From Bacteroidetes oral taxon 274 str. F0058 (GTDB taxonomy: Bacteria > Bacteroidota > Bacteroidia > Bacteroidales > Paludibacteraceae), in assembly GCA_000163695.1 (NCBI GenBank), contig GG774889.1, positions 1,261,941-1,325,940 on the forward strand: a stretch of DNA of 64,000 nucleotides, written 5' to 3'. Below are positions 8,642 to 17,159 of this stretch, piece after piece. A model generated the notes under the pieces. That model searched no databases and was not told where the DNA came from. It saw only the letters and a list, made by a program, of their open reading frames with translations. The translations under genes and the position numbers were made by a program. The stretch's first letter is position 1, and each line of letters starts with the position of its first letter.

Positions 8642-9478
8642 TTATTTGCCTTTTACATTTATATCTTCTACGAATACCCATCTGCCGCCTTTCAATCGAT
8701 AGGCGTTGAACGAAAAATCGGGTCCGTATGATAAAACCTTACCGTCGACGACCTCCATTGGCGACAGATTATCGAACTCAAACTGTTTCTTTGCCTTATC
8801 GTATTCCAGATACATCGATACTCGCTTGTCGAACTCAAATACAGTCCTCGACTTCACCGTCGTTTGTCTCCGTTTAGAATATTCGTCGTAAGATGTTTTC
8901 ACAAAAACGGGAAGTCCTAATATCGGCTCTTCTTCGCTAAAATTGAGTACATCGATGATTTTCTGATTGAAATCTCCGACACTTCGTGAACCTAAGAGAG
9001 CGTAAAAAGTTACTCCCCTCGATTTGAATGGAGTAATACTGTAATACAAGGCGCCATACCAAGAGTTGTCATAAATCTTATATTCGTCCACAGGTTCTTT
9101 GCCAACGGTTTTTCGCAACAGAAACGAATAACCGTCTGCCCTCTGAAAAACGACATTATATATATTCCTTTCGCGTAGAGGTACAACCCACGAATATAGG
9201 CATATAGCTTTGTCGGCAGATACAACTTTGCCAATATTCCTTACGCTATCGAAAGGTAAAGAAAAAGCATTGGCTTCGTTCTTTTTCAGGGTCTTCATCA
9301 TCACCATACAGATAGAATCGTTCAATGCTGCACGGTTTTCCGTATAGTTGGTATCTTGTTTGATTTTTTGGAATAATGCATTGATACGCAAGGCGTAATC
9401 CGTAGTATTGGCATTTTGGGTAAAAACCCGAATACTACAAAGCAGGCAACAGGATACAAGCAATAATTTGGTTTTCAT
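8642..9478 (-). CDS. Exported protein of unknown function, coupled to malQ
   Basis: I place the start at the ATG at 9478, where the coding frame gains a clear signal peptide (MKTKLLLVSCCLLCSIRVFTQ); the frame upstream of it lies inside malQ. The mature protein, about 257 residues, has no motif I recognise. It is rich in beta-type segments, with blocks such as DNSWYGALYYSITPF and SYGPDFSFNAYRL. The start overlaps the malQ stop as ATGA, so translation is likely coupled even though one product is cytoplasmic and the other exported. It is probably a periplasmic or outer-membrane protein. Confidence 0.75.
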   Translation of the reverse strand: MKTKLLLVSCCLLCSIRVFTQNANTTDYALRINALFQKIKQDTNYTENRAALNDSICMVMMKTLKKNEANAFSLPFDSVRNIGKVVSADKAICLYSWVVPLRERNIYNVVFQRADGYSFLLRKTVGKEPVDEYKIYDNSWYGALYYSITPFKSRGVTFYALLGSRSVGDFNQKIIDVLNFSEEEPILGLPVFVKTSYDEYSKRRQTTVKSRTVFEFDKRVSMYLEYDKAKKQFEFDNLSPMEVVDGKVLSYGPDFSFNAYRLKGGRWVFVEDINVKGK

Positions 9479-11610
9479 CTTCCGCTGTTTTTTATCAATT
9501 CTCCGAGTGTAGTGTTGAAAGTGTTTTTTCTTAGTATCTCTTCCAATGGCAGATGAAGGCGATAGCTCCACGTATGATTCGGATTATCGGGATAATTGAT
9601 GCGTTCCGACATAAAGTCTTTTGCCGCCGTATCGTCGTTTATAGCCAGATAGTCCTGAATGGGAATTATTGCCCACATAGCATCGGTTTCGAAAAGCAAA
9701 GCTAATATTTTTTTTGCAATCTCCGAAGTACATCTCTCGGGAGCCTCCCCCGCAAGTCTGAGCACATTGCCGTACAGACTGCGTACTCTATCCCTATCCT
9801 CGCCCCACCACATACGCAGGGTAGACGTATCGTGCGTGCCTGTGGTAACTACCGAGTTGTATGGGACTCTGTCGGGAACGACAAACTCCGCCCCCATCTC
9901 TTTGGGCATACGCAATACCTCGAGCGACAGTATATTTAGTTGCCGCATAACATCGGGCACCGAAGCAGGCACCATACCCAAGTCTTCGCCACAGACGAGC
10001 ATATCTATATCGTCGAGTATCACAGGGAGCTTGTTTAGAGCACTTTGTCGCCAAAACTCATTATGACGGCGGTAGAAATAATCGTTATAAAGACGGTCGA
10101 AATCCTTTCGTTCGTCGTACGTAAGCCCTTTGTACGCCTGTGTCTTACGTGCCATAATGCGAGGATGATAATGTGCAGGCTTGTACGGGTCTTCTATAAA
10201 AAGCACATTGTCGGTATCTGTAACAATCAACTCTTTACCGTCGGGATACCGTAAAATGTACTTCTCGTCGATGGGTAATTTGTATTGCCTGATTTCTTCG
10301 ACCGACAGAGGCAAAGCGGGCGAGAAATATCCCAACAATCCGCTGCTGACCGTCAGAGGTATCTCCCAAATCCTGAAAAAGCCCAATATATGGTCTATCC
10401 GTATGGCATCGAAGAGTGTCTGCATAAAGCTGAACCGTTGCCGCCACCAGCGGTAAGCGTCTTTTGACATATTCGCCCAATTGTATGTGGGGAAGCCCCA
10501 GTTCTGTCCCTGGTCGGAGAAGTCGTCGGGCGGAGCTCCTGCCTGCTTGTCGGTATTGAATAAGTGCGGATATTGCCACACGTCGACGCTGAGTCTGCCG
10601 ACACCCACAGGTATATCGCCCTTTAAATATATCGAATGTGCATTCAGATAAGACTTGGCTTCTCTAAATTGTTTGAAAAGATGATACTGGACAAAGTAAT
10701 AAAACTCAACCTTTTCGGCATTGTCTGTAGCATATCGACGTATCTTTGTCTCGTCTGCCGAAGCCCAATCATCCCAAGCGTAGAAATTGCCTGTGCCGAA
10801 ATCGTCTGCAAGACAACGAAATACGGCATACGGCAAAAGCCAGCCGTTTCTTTGCTCGAAACTGAAAAGCGTACGCCTTAATGTGTCGTATAGGGCTGCG
10901 TCTGCTCGTTGCTCCCGATACAACTGCCTTAGTACGCTGAGTTTAAGCCGTAACACATCGGAATATTGTACTCGGTGTTGCTCGTCGAGGCGGCGACGCT
11001 CCCGTTCGAACTCACGGAGTAAATTAGTGTCTTTTATCTCACCTATCTTGTCTATATTTACGTAGATAGGATTGAGAGCATATATCGATACCGAACGGTA
11101 TGGATACGAGTCTGTATCGTCGAACGAAATATTGGTATCATTTACAGGCAATATCTGTATGATTTTCTGATGTGTAGCCACGCACCAGTCTGCCAAGAGG
11201 CAAAGGTCTGTAAATTCGCCTACTCCCCAACCGTTGCGGCGTCTGAGCGAAAATACCGGCACTGCCACGCCGGCACCGTGCCAATCGAGAGTACCTCTGA
11301 AAACAGCTCTGTATCGTCGGTAGGCTTCATCGCTCCGTTTAGAGAATATACGGTTATCGCCATCTTCCCAGAGGTTTATATGCGACGTCGACGGGTCGAA
11401 GACGACGAACTTAAACTCAAAGCTATCGGGCAGACTACCGTAATCTACGTCCACCCGCCAACGGCGAATACCAACCCTCTGCATAGCCACAGGCTTATGC
11501 CAGCAACCAAGCGTGGCACACGAACCGACAACACCGATATTCAGTGTCTCGACTATCGGCTGGTAATCAATGATAAATGTTAATTTTGAGCTAATAGACG
11601 AATTAATCAT
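9475..11610 (-). CDS. malQ: 4-alpha-glucanotransferase (GH77, DPE2-like) with one starch-binding domain
   Basis: A 711-residue amylomaltase. An N-terminal CBM20-type starch-binding domain (about residues 8-95) precedes the GH77 barrel, which opens at GAGVAVPVFSLR. The catalytic residues are visible: the nucleophile Asp in IRIDHILG (about 405), the acid Glu in CGEDLGMVP (about 541) and the third Asp in THDTSTLR (about 593). It transfers glucan segments between maltodextrins in the cytoplasm. Bacteroides homologues I know are near 890 residues with two CBM20 domains, so one is missing here. No other glycogen or maltose gene is in the window. Confidence 0.93.
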   Translation of the reverse strand: MINSSISSKLTFIIDYQPIVETLNIGVVGSCATLGCWHKPVAMQRVGIRRWRVDVDYGSLPDSFEFKFVVFDPSTSHINLWEDGDNRIFSKRSDEAYRRYRAVFRGTLDWHGAGVAVPVFSLRRRNGWGVGEFTDLCLLADWCVATHQKIIQILPVNDTNISFDDTDSYPYRSVSIYALNPIYVNIDKIGEIKDTNLLREFERERRRLDEQHRVQYSDVLRLKLSVLRQLYREQRADAALYDTLRRTLFSFEQRNGWLLPYAVFRCLADDFGTGNFYAWDDWASADETKIRRYATDNAEKVEFYYFVQYHLFKQFREAKSYLNAHSIYLKGDIPVGVGRLSVDVWQYPHLFNTDKQAGAPPDDFSDQGQNWGFPTYNWANMSKDAYRWWRQRFSFMQTLFDAIRIDHILGFFRIWEIPLTVSSGLLGYFSPALPLSVEEIRQYKLPIDEKYILRYPDGKELIVTDTDNVLFIEDPYKPAHYHPRIMARKTQAYKGLTYDERKDFDRLYNDYFYRRHNEFWRQSALNKLPVILDDIDMLVCGEDLGMVPASVPDVMRQLNILSLEVLRMPKEMGAEFVVPDRVPYNSVVTTGTHDTSTLRMWWGEDRDRVRSLYGNVLRLAGEAPERCTSEIAKKILALLFETDAMWAIIPIQDYLAINDDTAAKDFMSERINYPDNPNHTWSYRLHLPLEEILRKNTFNTTLGELIKNSGR

Positions 11611-11685
11611 TTGTAGGATTGCATTCTTTTTTCCGACATTACAGTTAATGCCACACTCTATTTATTTCAATGTAATCCCGAATTT

Positions 11686-12147
11686 TCATCTCCTGACTGA
11701 TATATACAAATAGCAATGAGCTTTACCGTCTTTTGTATATTCTGCAGGCACACTACTTTCATAATCAATGGTAAAGGCTCTTTTTAATGTCCCTGTGTCG
11801 GTATCATCCCATACTTTTTTCCAAGCCTTTTTTGTACATAGTTCTATGTTTCCATTGTCATCAATAGCCTCATATTTTTTATACAAACCATTTTCTACTT
11901 TCTTTTCTATATCTTCAAAAAAGAAACGATTTACTCCCACTATGCTAATATCATAATCGCCTTTCTCACCATTTTCGTAATTACTATATTTTGAAATGGG
12001 AGAGATACCTTCCACAAAATTATGTTCGCTATCAAACAAAACGGGTAGTTTCCCTGCTGAAATATCTTTCCATAATTCACTTATTTGGCTGATACCTTTT
12101 TCTGTATTATTTGTGCGAATGGTAACCTCTTTCAATATATATGCCAT
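11686..12147 (-). CDS. Stand-alone effector-binding domain protein (GyrI-like/Cass2-like)
   Basis: A 153-residue protein that resembles the effector-binding domain of AraC-type regulators without any DNA-binding part. The clues are the SKYSNYENGEKGDYDISIVG block in the first half and the AWKKVWDDTDTGTLKRAFTIDYE block near the end. Such proteins bind small cationic or aromatic ligands, or inhibit gyrase in the SbmC case. It is noticeably more AT-rich than its neighbours and uses more AAA and TTT codons, which hints at separate acquisition. Ligand unknown. Confidence 0.6.
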   Translation of the reverse strand: MAYILKEVTIRTNNTEKGISQISELWKDISAGKLPVLFDSEHNFVEGISPISKYSNYENGEKGDYDISIVGVNRFFFEDIEKKVENGLYKKYEAIDDNGNIELCTKKAWKKVWDDTDTGTLKRAFTIDYESSVPAEYTKDGKAHCYLYISVRR

Positions 12148-12181
12148 ATTCGGTATGATATTTTCAATTAAATATTATCGG

Positions 12182-12967
12182 TCATTCTTTTTGTAGTTTT
12201 GCCTCTTCCCAAATCTCATTCATTTCGTCGAGCGACATATCTTTAAGCATCCTGCCTTGTTTGATTGTCTTATCCTCGAGATAGTTGAAGCGGGAGATAA
12301 ACTTTCTGTTGGTCTTATCTAAGGCATCATCAGGGTTTATGCCATACAGACGTGCTGCATTGATGAGGGCAAAAAACATATCGCCCATTTCGGCTTCCAT
12401 TCGTGCAGTATCTTTCTCCCGCAACTCCTGCTCAAACTCGCCGAACTCTTCTTTGACCTTGTCCCAGACCTGCTCTTTTGCCTCCCAGTCGAACCCTACG
12501 GACGCCGCTTTTTCCTGTATCCGACAAGCTTTTATCATCGACGGCAGAGCCGAAGGCACGCCGCTCAACACGCGTTTGTTGCCGTCTTTTTCTTTTAGCT
12601 TCAGCTCCTCCCAGTTCTGTTTTACCTTCTCTGCCGTATCGGCTTCGACATTGCCATATATGTGAGGATGTCTGAATATCAGTTTCGTTACTAAGGCGTC
12701 GCAGACGTCTTTTATATCGAAGTCGCCTGTCTCGCTACCCATACGGGCATAGAAAACCACGTGCAGCAGCACGTCGCCAAGCTCTTTTTTGACCTGTTCG
12801 AGATTGCCTTCGGCGATAGCCTCCGACAACTCAAAAACCTCTTCGACCGTATTGTTACGCAGCGACCCGAAAGTCTGTTTCCTGTCCCAAGGACATTTTT
12901 CTCGCAACTCGTCCATCACATCGAGCAGACGTGAGAACGAACCCAATATTTCTTCTCTGGTGTGCAT
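12182..12967 (-). CDS. mazG: Nucleoside triphosphate pyrophosphohydrolase MazG
   Basis: A 261-residue, two-domain MazG. The first domain starts with LREKCPWDRKQTFGSLR and has the metal-binding helix EEVFELSEAI followed by KKELGDVLLHV. The second has EEFGEFEQEL and EAEMGDMFFALIN. The enzyme cleaves NTPs, including damaged ones, to NMP and pyrophosphate in the cytoplasm, for pool cleaning and in some species stringent-response control. Length and order match the full E. coli-type protein. It lies 76 bases downstream of the PASTA gene, in the same direction. Confidence 0.95.
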   Translation of the reverse strand: MHTREEILGSFSRLLDVMDELREKCPWDRKQTFGSLRNNTVEEVFELSEAIAEGNLEQVKKELGDVLLHVVFYARMGSETGDFDIKDVCDALVTKLIFRHPHIYGNVEADTAEKVKQNWEELKLKEKDGNKRVLSGVPSALPSMIKACRIQEKAASVGFDWEAKEQVWDKVKEEFGEFEQELREKDTARMEAEMGDMFFALINAARLYGINPDDALDKTNRKFISRFNYLEDKTIKQGRMLKDMSLDEMNEIWEEAKLQKE

Positions 12968-13043
12968 CGTATATACTTATTTATAAACACATTATCCAAT
13001 AATTACAAAATAATACTGTTATTATTATGCCGATAGTGATTTA

Positions 13044-13904
13044 TCAATTGAAAAAGTCGTCGTTCTTTTTATTCTGAGACTGCTGTTTCTTTCCGTCTTT
13101 ACTCAACCAAATATCTACTCTTTTACCCGGTACGACACTCTCGTGTGGCTCGGGTATCTGCTTGTATACCTTGTACGTACTGCGTTCCTTATCGTTTGCG
13201 GGTTGCGGATTGTCGAAGCCCACATATCCTACAACAAGATTGCTGGTTGTAATCAACTTCTCTGCCTCGGCAGCTGACAATCCGAACAGGGAGGGCATCA
13301 TAACTTTTTCGCCCCCGTATATACTGTCGTTGCGTCCTACTACGAGCGACAGCGTAGAGCCGTCGGGTACTTCGTCTCCTGCACGCAGAGATGTGCCGTT
13401 GAGTTTTACCTCGAGCACCATATCCGAATATTCTGAAGGCACCACACTCACACTGCCCACATTGAAACCGAGCGAGTTGAGCGTATAGGTAGCCTGTCGT
13501 TGCGAAACGTTTATAAGGTTTGGCAGAGCTATCGTCTTTTTCTGTCTGGCATTGACGGTGAGGAATATAATCCTGCCACTTTTAACACTCAGCCCCTGTT
13601 TGGGAGTCTGTTCGACTATTACGCCCGGTTTGGCATCACGCATATAGACCGAATCGACTATCTCGAGAGCCAAGCCCGATTTTTTTATAGCTTCCTCGGC
13701 TTCGTTTTCGTACAATCCTATAAGGTTGGGTACTTTTATCGCCTCACCGTGGTTGGTATACGCTTTCAGTATCAGTAGTATAATAGACCAAAGAATAATT
13801 ATAGCCAATACAGCCGCTCCTATATTAATCCAAAAGAATTTACTCTTTACCAATTCTTTGACTTTCGTCAGTATAAAATTAAAATCAAACTTGAAGTTAA
13901 ACAT
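13044..13904 (-). CDS. Membrane-anchored protein with three PASTA domains
   Basis: I use the ATG at 13904. A short cytoplasmic N-terminus and one membrane helix (about residues 22-45, FWINIGAAVLAIIILWSII) are followed by three PASTA repeats (about 55-115, 120-190 and 200-270) and a polar tail. PASTA domains bind peptidoglycan fragments. In Gram-positives they are fused to Ser/Thr kinases or penicillin-binding proteins; here there is neither. In other Bacteroidota a similar protein is often found near rluD, which is not the case here. A likely cell-wall sensor or scaffold. Confidence 0.88.
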   Translation of the reverse strand: MFNFKFDFNFILTKVKELVKSKFFWINIGAAVLAIIILWSIILLILKAYTNHGEAIKVPNLIGLYENEAEEAIKKSGLALEIVDSVYMRDAKPGVIVEQTPKQGLSVKSGRIIFLTVNARQKKTIALPNLINVSQRQATYTLNSLGFNVGSVSVVPSEYSDMVLEVKLNGTSLRAGDEVPDGSTLSLVVGRNDSIYGGEKVMMPSLFGLSAAEAEKLITTSNLVVGYVGFDNPQPANDKERSTYKVYKQIPEPHESVVPGKRVDIWLSKDGKKQQSQNKKNDDFFN

Positions 13905-14008
13905 ATAATTTATTTTATTTTGTAAGCTATGCGAATTAACCATTTACTACCGATAATCATCTGTTTATCAAACATAAAACACATAGATTGCTTATCGATA
14001 ATTTGCCA

Positions 14009-14041
14009 CAAAATTACGAAAATATTTTTTAATCAGACAAA
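14009..14041 (-). promoter_or_regulatory. Promoter candidate for the PASTA gene
   Basis: On the minus strand TTTG (14041-14038) is followed 21 bases later by TAATTTTG (14016-14009), the Bacteroidota -33/-7 pattern. Confidence 0.5.
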
Positions 14042-14168
14042 AAAACAGGTATCGCCTTATCTATCGTTTGCCGTAAGTATATCGTTTGCAAATTATTTTT
14101 ACTACATAATCTATAAATACTCATTAAACACAAAATTGATATATAATAGTTTGTATCGATTTTTTTTA

Positions 14169-14176
14169 TACCTTTG
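14169..14176 (+). promoter_or_regulatory. Promoter -7 box for nucleoside phosphorylase
   Basis: TACCTTTG is a perfect TAnnTTTG -7 element 66 bases before the start codon. The nearest TTTG upstream (14150-14153) is only 15 bases away, so the -33 box is unclear. Confidence 0.5.
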
Positions 14177-14242
14177 CTCACAGATTACAGAAAACATAAT
14201 AAATTATAAATATCGTATTCACATAAAAAAAAGTAAATCGTT

Positions 14243-15121
14243 ATGAGAAAAATTCTTTCATCGGAACTGATTATAAATGAAGACGGCTCTATATTTCATC
14301 TTCATCTGAGACCCGAACAGATCGCCGACACGGCGATACTCGTAGGTGACCCCGGTAGAGTGGATATGGTTGCCTCTATGTTCGACACCATAGAGTGCAG
14401 TGTACAGAATCGGGAGTTTAAGACCGTTACGGGACTATATGGAGGTAAAAGAGTATCTTGCGTATCGCACGGTATCGGCACAGATAATATCGATATTGTA
14501 GTAACTGAATTCGATGCGCTGGTAAACATAGATTTTGCCACCCGCGAAGAAAAACGCAATCACACACAGCTCACACTTGTGCGAATAGGCACATCCGGAG
14601 GGCTACAGCCCGAATGCCCGATAGGGACTTATGTCGTTTCGAATCGCTCTATGGGATTCGACGGTTTACTCAACTTCTACGAACACAAAGAAGGGGTAAT
14701 GGATATGGATATCGAAAACGCCTTCTGCGATTTCGTAAACTGGAATCCCCGACTGCCACGTCCATACACTGTAAATGCCGACGAAGAACTCGTAGAACGT
14801 ATCGGCTTCGATATGGTGAAAGGCATCACTATATCCGCACCCGGTTTTTATGGTCCTCAGGGCAGGTATGTACGACTAAAACCCATAGATATGGACTTGA
14901 ACCGTAAAATAGAGGAGTTTCGGTACAACGGAGAGAAGATAACCAACTTCGAGATGGAGAGTTCTGCCGTTGCAGGTCTTGGGCGTATGCTCGGACACAA
15001 AGCAATAACAATATGCCTGATAATAGCCGGACGTATATCCAAAGATATGAATACCAACTACAAAGGCTCTATGGAGGGTTTGGTGGAGACCGTATTGAAA
15101 CGGTTGGTCGGCAAAAAATAG
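14243..15121 (+). CDS. udp: Nucleoside phosphorylase (uridine phosphorylase type)
   Basis: A 292-residue PNP/UDP-family enzyme. Visible family motifs are ILVGDPGRVDMVA near residue 35, a SHGIGTDNI loop, RIGTSGGLQPE (phosphate/ribose site) and EMESSAVAGLG near 240, where Glu-Met-Glu contacts ribose. It splits uridine or related nucleosides with phosphate into base and ribose-1-phosphate for salvage. A NupG-like nucleoside permease is encoded 2 kb away, which fits salvage, though the genes are not in one operon. Bacteroidota members can be broader than uridine. Confidence 0.88.
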   Translation: MRKILSSELIINEDGSIFHLHLRPEQIADTAILVGDPGRVDMVASMFDTIECSVQNREFKTVTGLYGGKRVSCVSHGIGTDNIDIVVTEFDALVNIDFATREEKRNHTQLTLVRIGTSGGLQPECPIGTYVVSNRSMGFDGLLNFYEHKEGVMDMDIENAFCDFVNWNPRLPRPYTVNADEELVERIGFDMVKGITISAPGFYGPQGRYVRLKPIDMDLNRKIEEFRYNGEKITNFEMESSAVAGLGRMLGHKAITICLIIAGRISKDMNTNYKGSMEGLVETVLKRLVGKK

Positions 15122-15154
15122 CATTACTGCAATCGACTATTGACAATTATTGAT

Positions 15155-15162
15155 TACCTTTG
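15155..15162 (+). promoter_or_regulatory. Promoter -7 box for tRNA-Arg
   Basis: TACCTTTG lies 45 bases before the tRNA. A TTGAC (15140-15144) is upstream but only 12 bases away, shorter than the usual spacing. Confidence 0.5.
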
Positions 15163-15206
15163 CACTCGCAACTTCGTTAAGTTTTTCATTGGCGATTTTG
15201 CAATAT

Positions 15207-15278
15207 GCCTCCGTAGTTTAATGGATAGAATAAGAGATTCCGGTTCTTTTGGTTGCAGTTCGATTCTGCACGGGGGTA
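15207..15278 (+). tRNA. tRNA-Arg (anticodon CCG)
   Basis: The sequence folds into a full cloverleaf of 72 bases. The acceptor GCCTCCG pairs with CGGGGGT (with a G-U first pair). The anticodon stem AGAGA/TCTTT frames the loop TTCCGGT with anticodon CCG. The T arm is TGCAG-TTCGATT-CTGCA, and the discriminator is A. The CCA end is not encoded. It decodes CGG arginine codons. Confidence 0.93.
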
Positions 15279-15291
15279 CAAATCGGCTCTG

Positions 15292-15334
15292 CTTGCCTCT
15301 TGATTATCAGCTTGATTGTCGGAGGCAAGTTTTT
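15292..15334 (+). terminator. Rho-independent terminator after tRNA-Arg
   Basis: An 8-bp stem, CTTGCCTC (15292-15299) with GAGGCAAG (15322-15329), is followed by five Ts. Confidence 0.8.
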
Positions 15335-15546
15335 AGCTTGGAGAGTTAAACTCCGTATGAATGCATAATTTGCGATGTTGTACCTGTGCTTCGCTATCAA
15401 AAACATTTCGATTTCCCTATGCAACCCCGCTTGCAACATTTTCGTTTTTGTACGTCTTGTTATAAGAAATATTTTTTTAATATTCTATTGTTTTTTGTTA
15501 CCTTTACTTTCAGATTTTTCAATAAAAGCAAAACACCAAGTATCTT

Positions 15547-16278
15547 ATGAAACGAGTAATATTTTTATCTCTTGTAGCTGTATTGCTATGTATGGGATGT
15601 GACATATCTAAAACCATATTATTTAAATCTTATGTAACAAGATATTTTTATAGCGAAAATATTCAGCTTAGAATAACCGATGCAGGAAACATATCAATAT
15701 ACAGAGAGTATATGTCAGAAAACAAGAAAGTTAAAACAGCTATTTATTCTTTCAACTCTAAGGGCGAGGAAAAAAAAATATACGACGAACTATGTAAAAT
15801 TCACAACGACCTTAGCTATAACCAGAAAAGAAGCTATATAGCTGACCCTCTTTGGGGAAAATGTTCTGCTATCGATTTCAGGGAGATAGACGTAGTGAGT
15901 AACAAGGACTTCGACTCTGAGCACCCTGCCGGTAAGTCGTTAAAAGATGTGGTAAGGTTCGTATCCATATCGCCTAAACAGTTTATAGACAGTGGATATA
16001 AGGCTACTTTCGACTGGAAAAAGAACGAACCCGGGTTCTTTGCAAAAGACCCGATGATTCCTTCAATGTTTCAATCAGAAACAGGGTGTTATTTCCCGAT
16101 AAACGGACTGCTGTCTGATATAGGTACGGACGAGATGCAGATGTTGCCCGTAAATACTCATGGGATACTATTTTTCGATAAGCAACCAACAGCCGAAAAA
16201 GAACACTCGCTTACGGTAACAATCTACACGCGTGAAGGGAAAAAGTTCGTCAGAAACATAACGAAAGTGTTTAAGTAA
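15547..16278 (+). CDS. Lipoprotein of unknown function
   Basis: A 243-residue precursor with a signal peptide ending in a lipobox (MGCD, Cys at residue 18). The rest has no domain I recognise. It contains an alternating polar/hydrophobic body, a FREIDVVSNKDFDSEHPAG segment and a beta-rich end (HSLTVTIYTREGKKFV). The coding sequence is AT-rich at the 5' end. It stands alone: upstream is the terminated tRNA unit and downstream is a strong two-way terminator. Probably attached to the outer or inner membrane; function unknown. Confidence 0.75.
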   Translation: MKRVIFLSLVAVLLCMGCDISKTILFKSYVTRYFYSENIQLRITDAGNISIYREYMSENKKVKTAIYSFNSKGEEKKIYDELCKIHNDLSYNQKRSYIADPLWGKCSAIDFREIDVVSNKDFDSEHPAGKSLKDVVRFVSISPKQFIDSGYKATFDWKKNEPGFFAKDPMIPSMFQSETGCYFPINGLLSDIGTDEMQMLPVNTHGILFFDKQPTAEKEHSLTVTIYTREGKKFVRNITKVFK

Positions 16279-16292
16279 CTTTGCTACACAAT

Positions 16293-16338
16293 AAAAAGCT
16301 GTAATACGTTTGGCTAAGCCAGATTATTACAGCTTTTT
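16293..16338. terminator. Two-way terminator between lipoprotein gene and lptB
   Basis: A 14-bp perfect stem, AAAAAGCTGTAATA (16293-16306) with TATTACAGCTTTTT (16325-16338), encloses a further short TGGC/GCCA hairpin. A and T tracts flank both arms, so it can stop transcription from either side. Confidence 0.88.
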
Positions 16339-16358
16339 TATGAAATAGGTGTCTGTGC

Positions 16359-17120
16359 TCAAATACGGGTTTTCTTTTTCAGTTCGAAGTCGCGTCCGAG
16401 ATAGTTGTTGCGGACGGTCTCGTTATCTGCCAGTTGCTCCGGTGTACCCTGGAATAGTATCTTACCTTCGAAAAGCAGATAAGCCCTGTCGGTAATAGCA
16501 AGCGTCTCATCTACATTGTGGTCTGTAATAAGGATACCTATATTCTTGTCTTTCAGACTCCACACAATATCCTGAATGTCCTGAACGGCTATCGGGTCTA
16601 CACCGGCAAAGGGTTCGTCGAGCATAATGAAGTCGGGCTCAATAGCAAGACAACGAGCTATCTCGGTACGTCGGCGTTCGCCACCCGACAAGCGGTCGCC
16701 TATGTTTTTGCGAACGTGTTCCAAGTGAAACTCGGTAATGAGGCTTTCGAGCTTATCGCGCTGCTTCTGCCTCGAGAATTTGGTCATCTCCAATACGCCT
16801 CTTATATTGTCTTCTACCGAAAGTTTGCGGAATACCGACGGCTCCTGTGCAAGATAACCTATTCCCGATTGAGCACGACGATACACCGGATAATCGGTTA
16901 TATCCAAGTCGTTGAGGAATATCTTGCCCGAGTTTGGCGTAACGAGCCCCGTTGTCATATAGAACGTTGTAGTCTTACCCGCTCCGTTCGGACCGAGCAA
17001 CCCCACTATCTCGCCCTGACGTACCTCGATAGAAACGTCGTTTACTACCGTGCGTTTGCCGTAGGTTTTAAACAGACGCTCGGTACGAAGTATTTTCCCT
17101 TGATTATTGTCGTCAGACAT
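16359..17120 (-). CDS. lptB: LPS export ABC transporter ATPase LptB
   Basis: A 253-residue ABC ATPase. Walker A is GPNGAGKTT, the signature is LSGGERRR, Walker B is FIMLDEPFAGVDP, and the H-loop is ITDHNVDE. The LptB-specific GVDPIAVQDIQ stretch is present. It drives extraction of lipopolysaccharide from the inner membrane together with LptF/LptG, which are not in this window. The start ATG gives MSDDNNQGK and the length is that of the family. A strong terminator lies downstream. Confidence 0.95.
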   Translation of the reverse strand: MSDDNNQGKILRTERLFKTYGKRTVVNDVSIEVRQGEIVGLLGPNGAGKTTTFYMTTGLVTPNSGKIFLNDLDITDYPVYRRAQSGIGYLAQEPSVFRKLSVEDNIRGVLEMTKFSRQKQRDKLESLITEFHLEHVRKNIGDRLSGGERRRTEIARCLAIEPDFIMLDEPFAGVDPIAVQDIQDIVWSLKDKNIGILITDHNVDETLAITDRAYLLFEGKILFQGTPEQLADNETVRNNYLGRDFELKKKTRI

Positions 17121-17159
17121 CGATTGTTGTGTTGTATTTATATTTTTAATTAGTAAAAA

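Larger units (their letters stand above)
13905..14242. other. AT-rich divergent intergenic region
   Basis: These 338 bases hold no gene I can support. They separate the PASTA gene (leftward) from the nucleoside phosphorylase gene (rightward) and contain a promoter candidate for each. Short frames in it lack coding character. Confidence 0.7.

Noticed and set aside
15335..15546. Possible small RNA between the tRNA terminator and the lipoprotein gene
   Set aside because: Only short weak hairpins and no convincing promoter-terminator pair; probably the lipoprotein gene leader.
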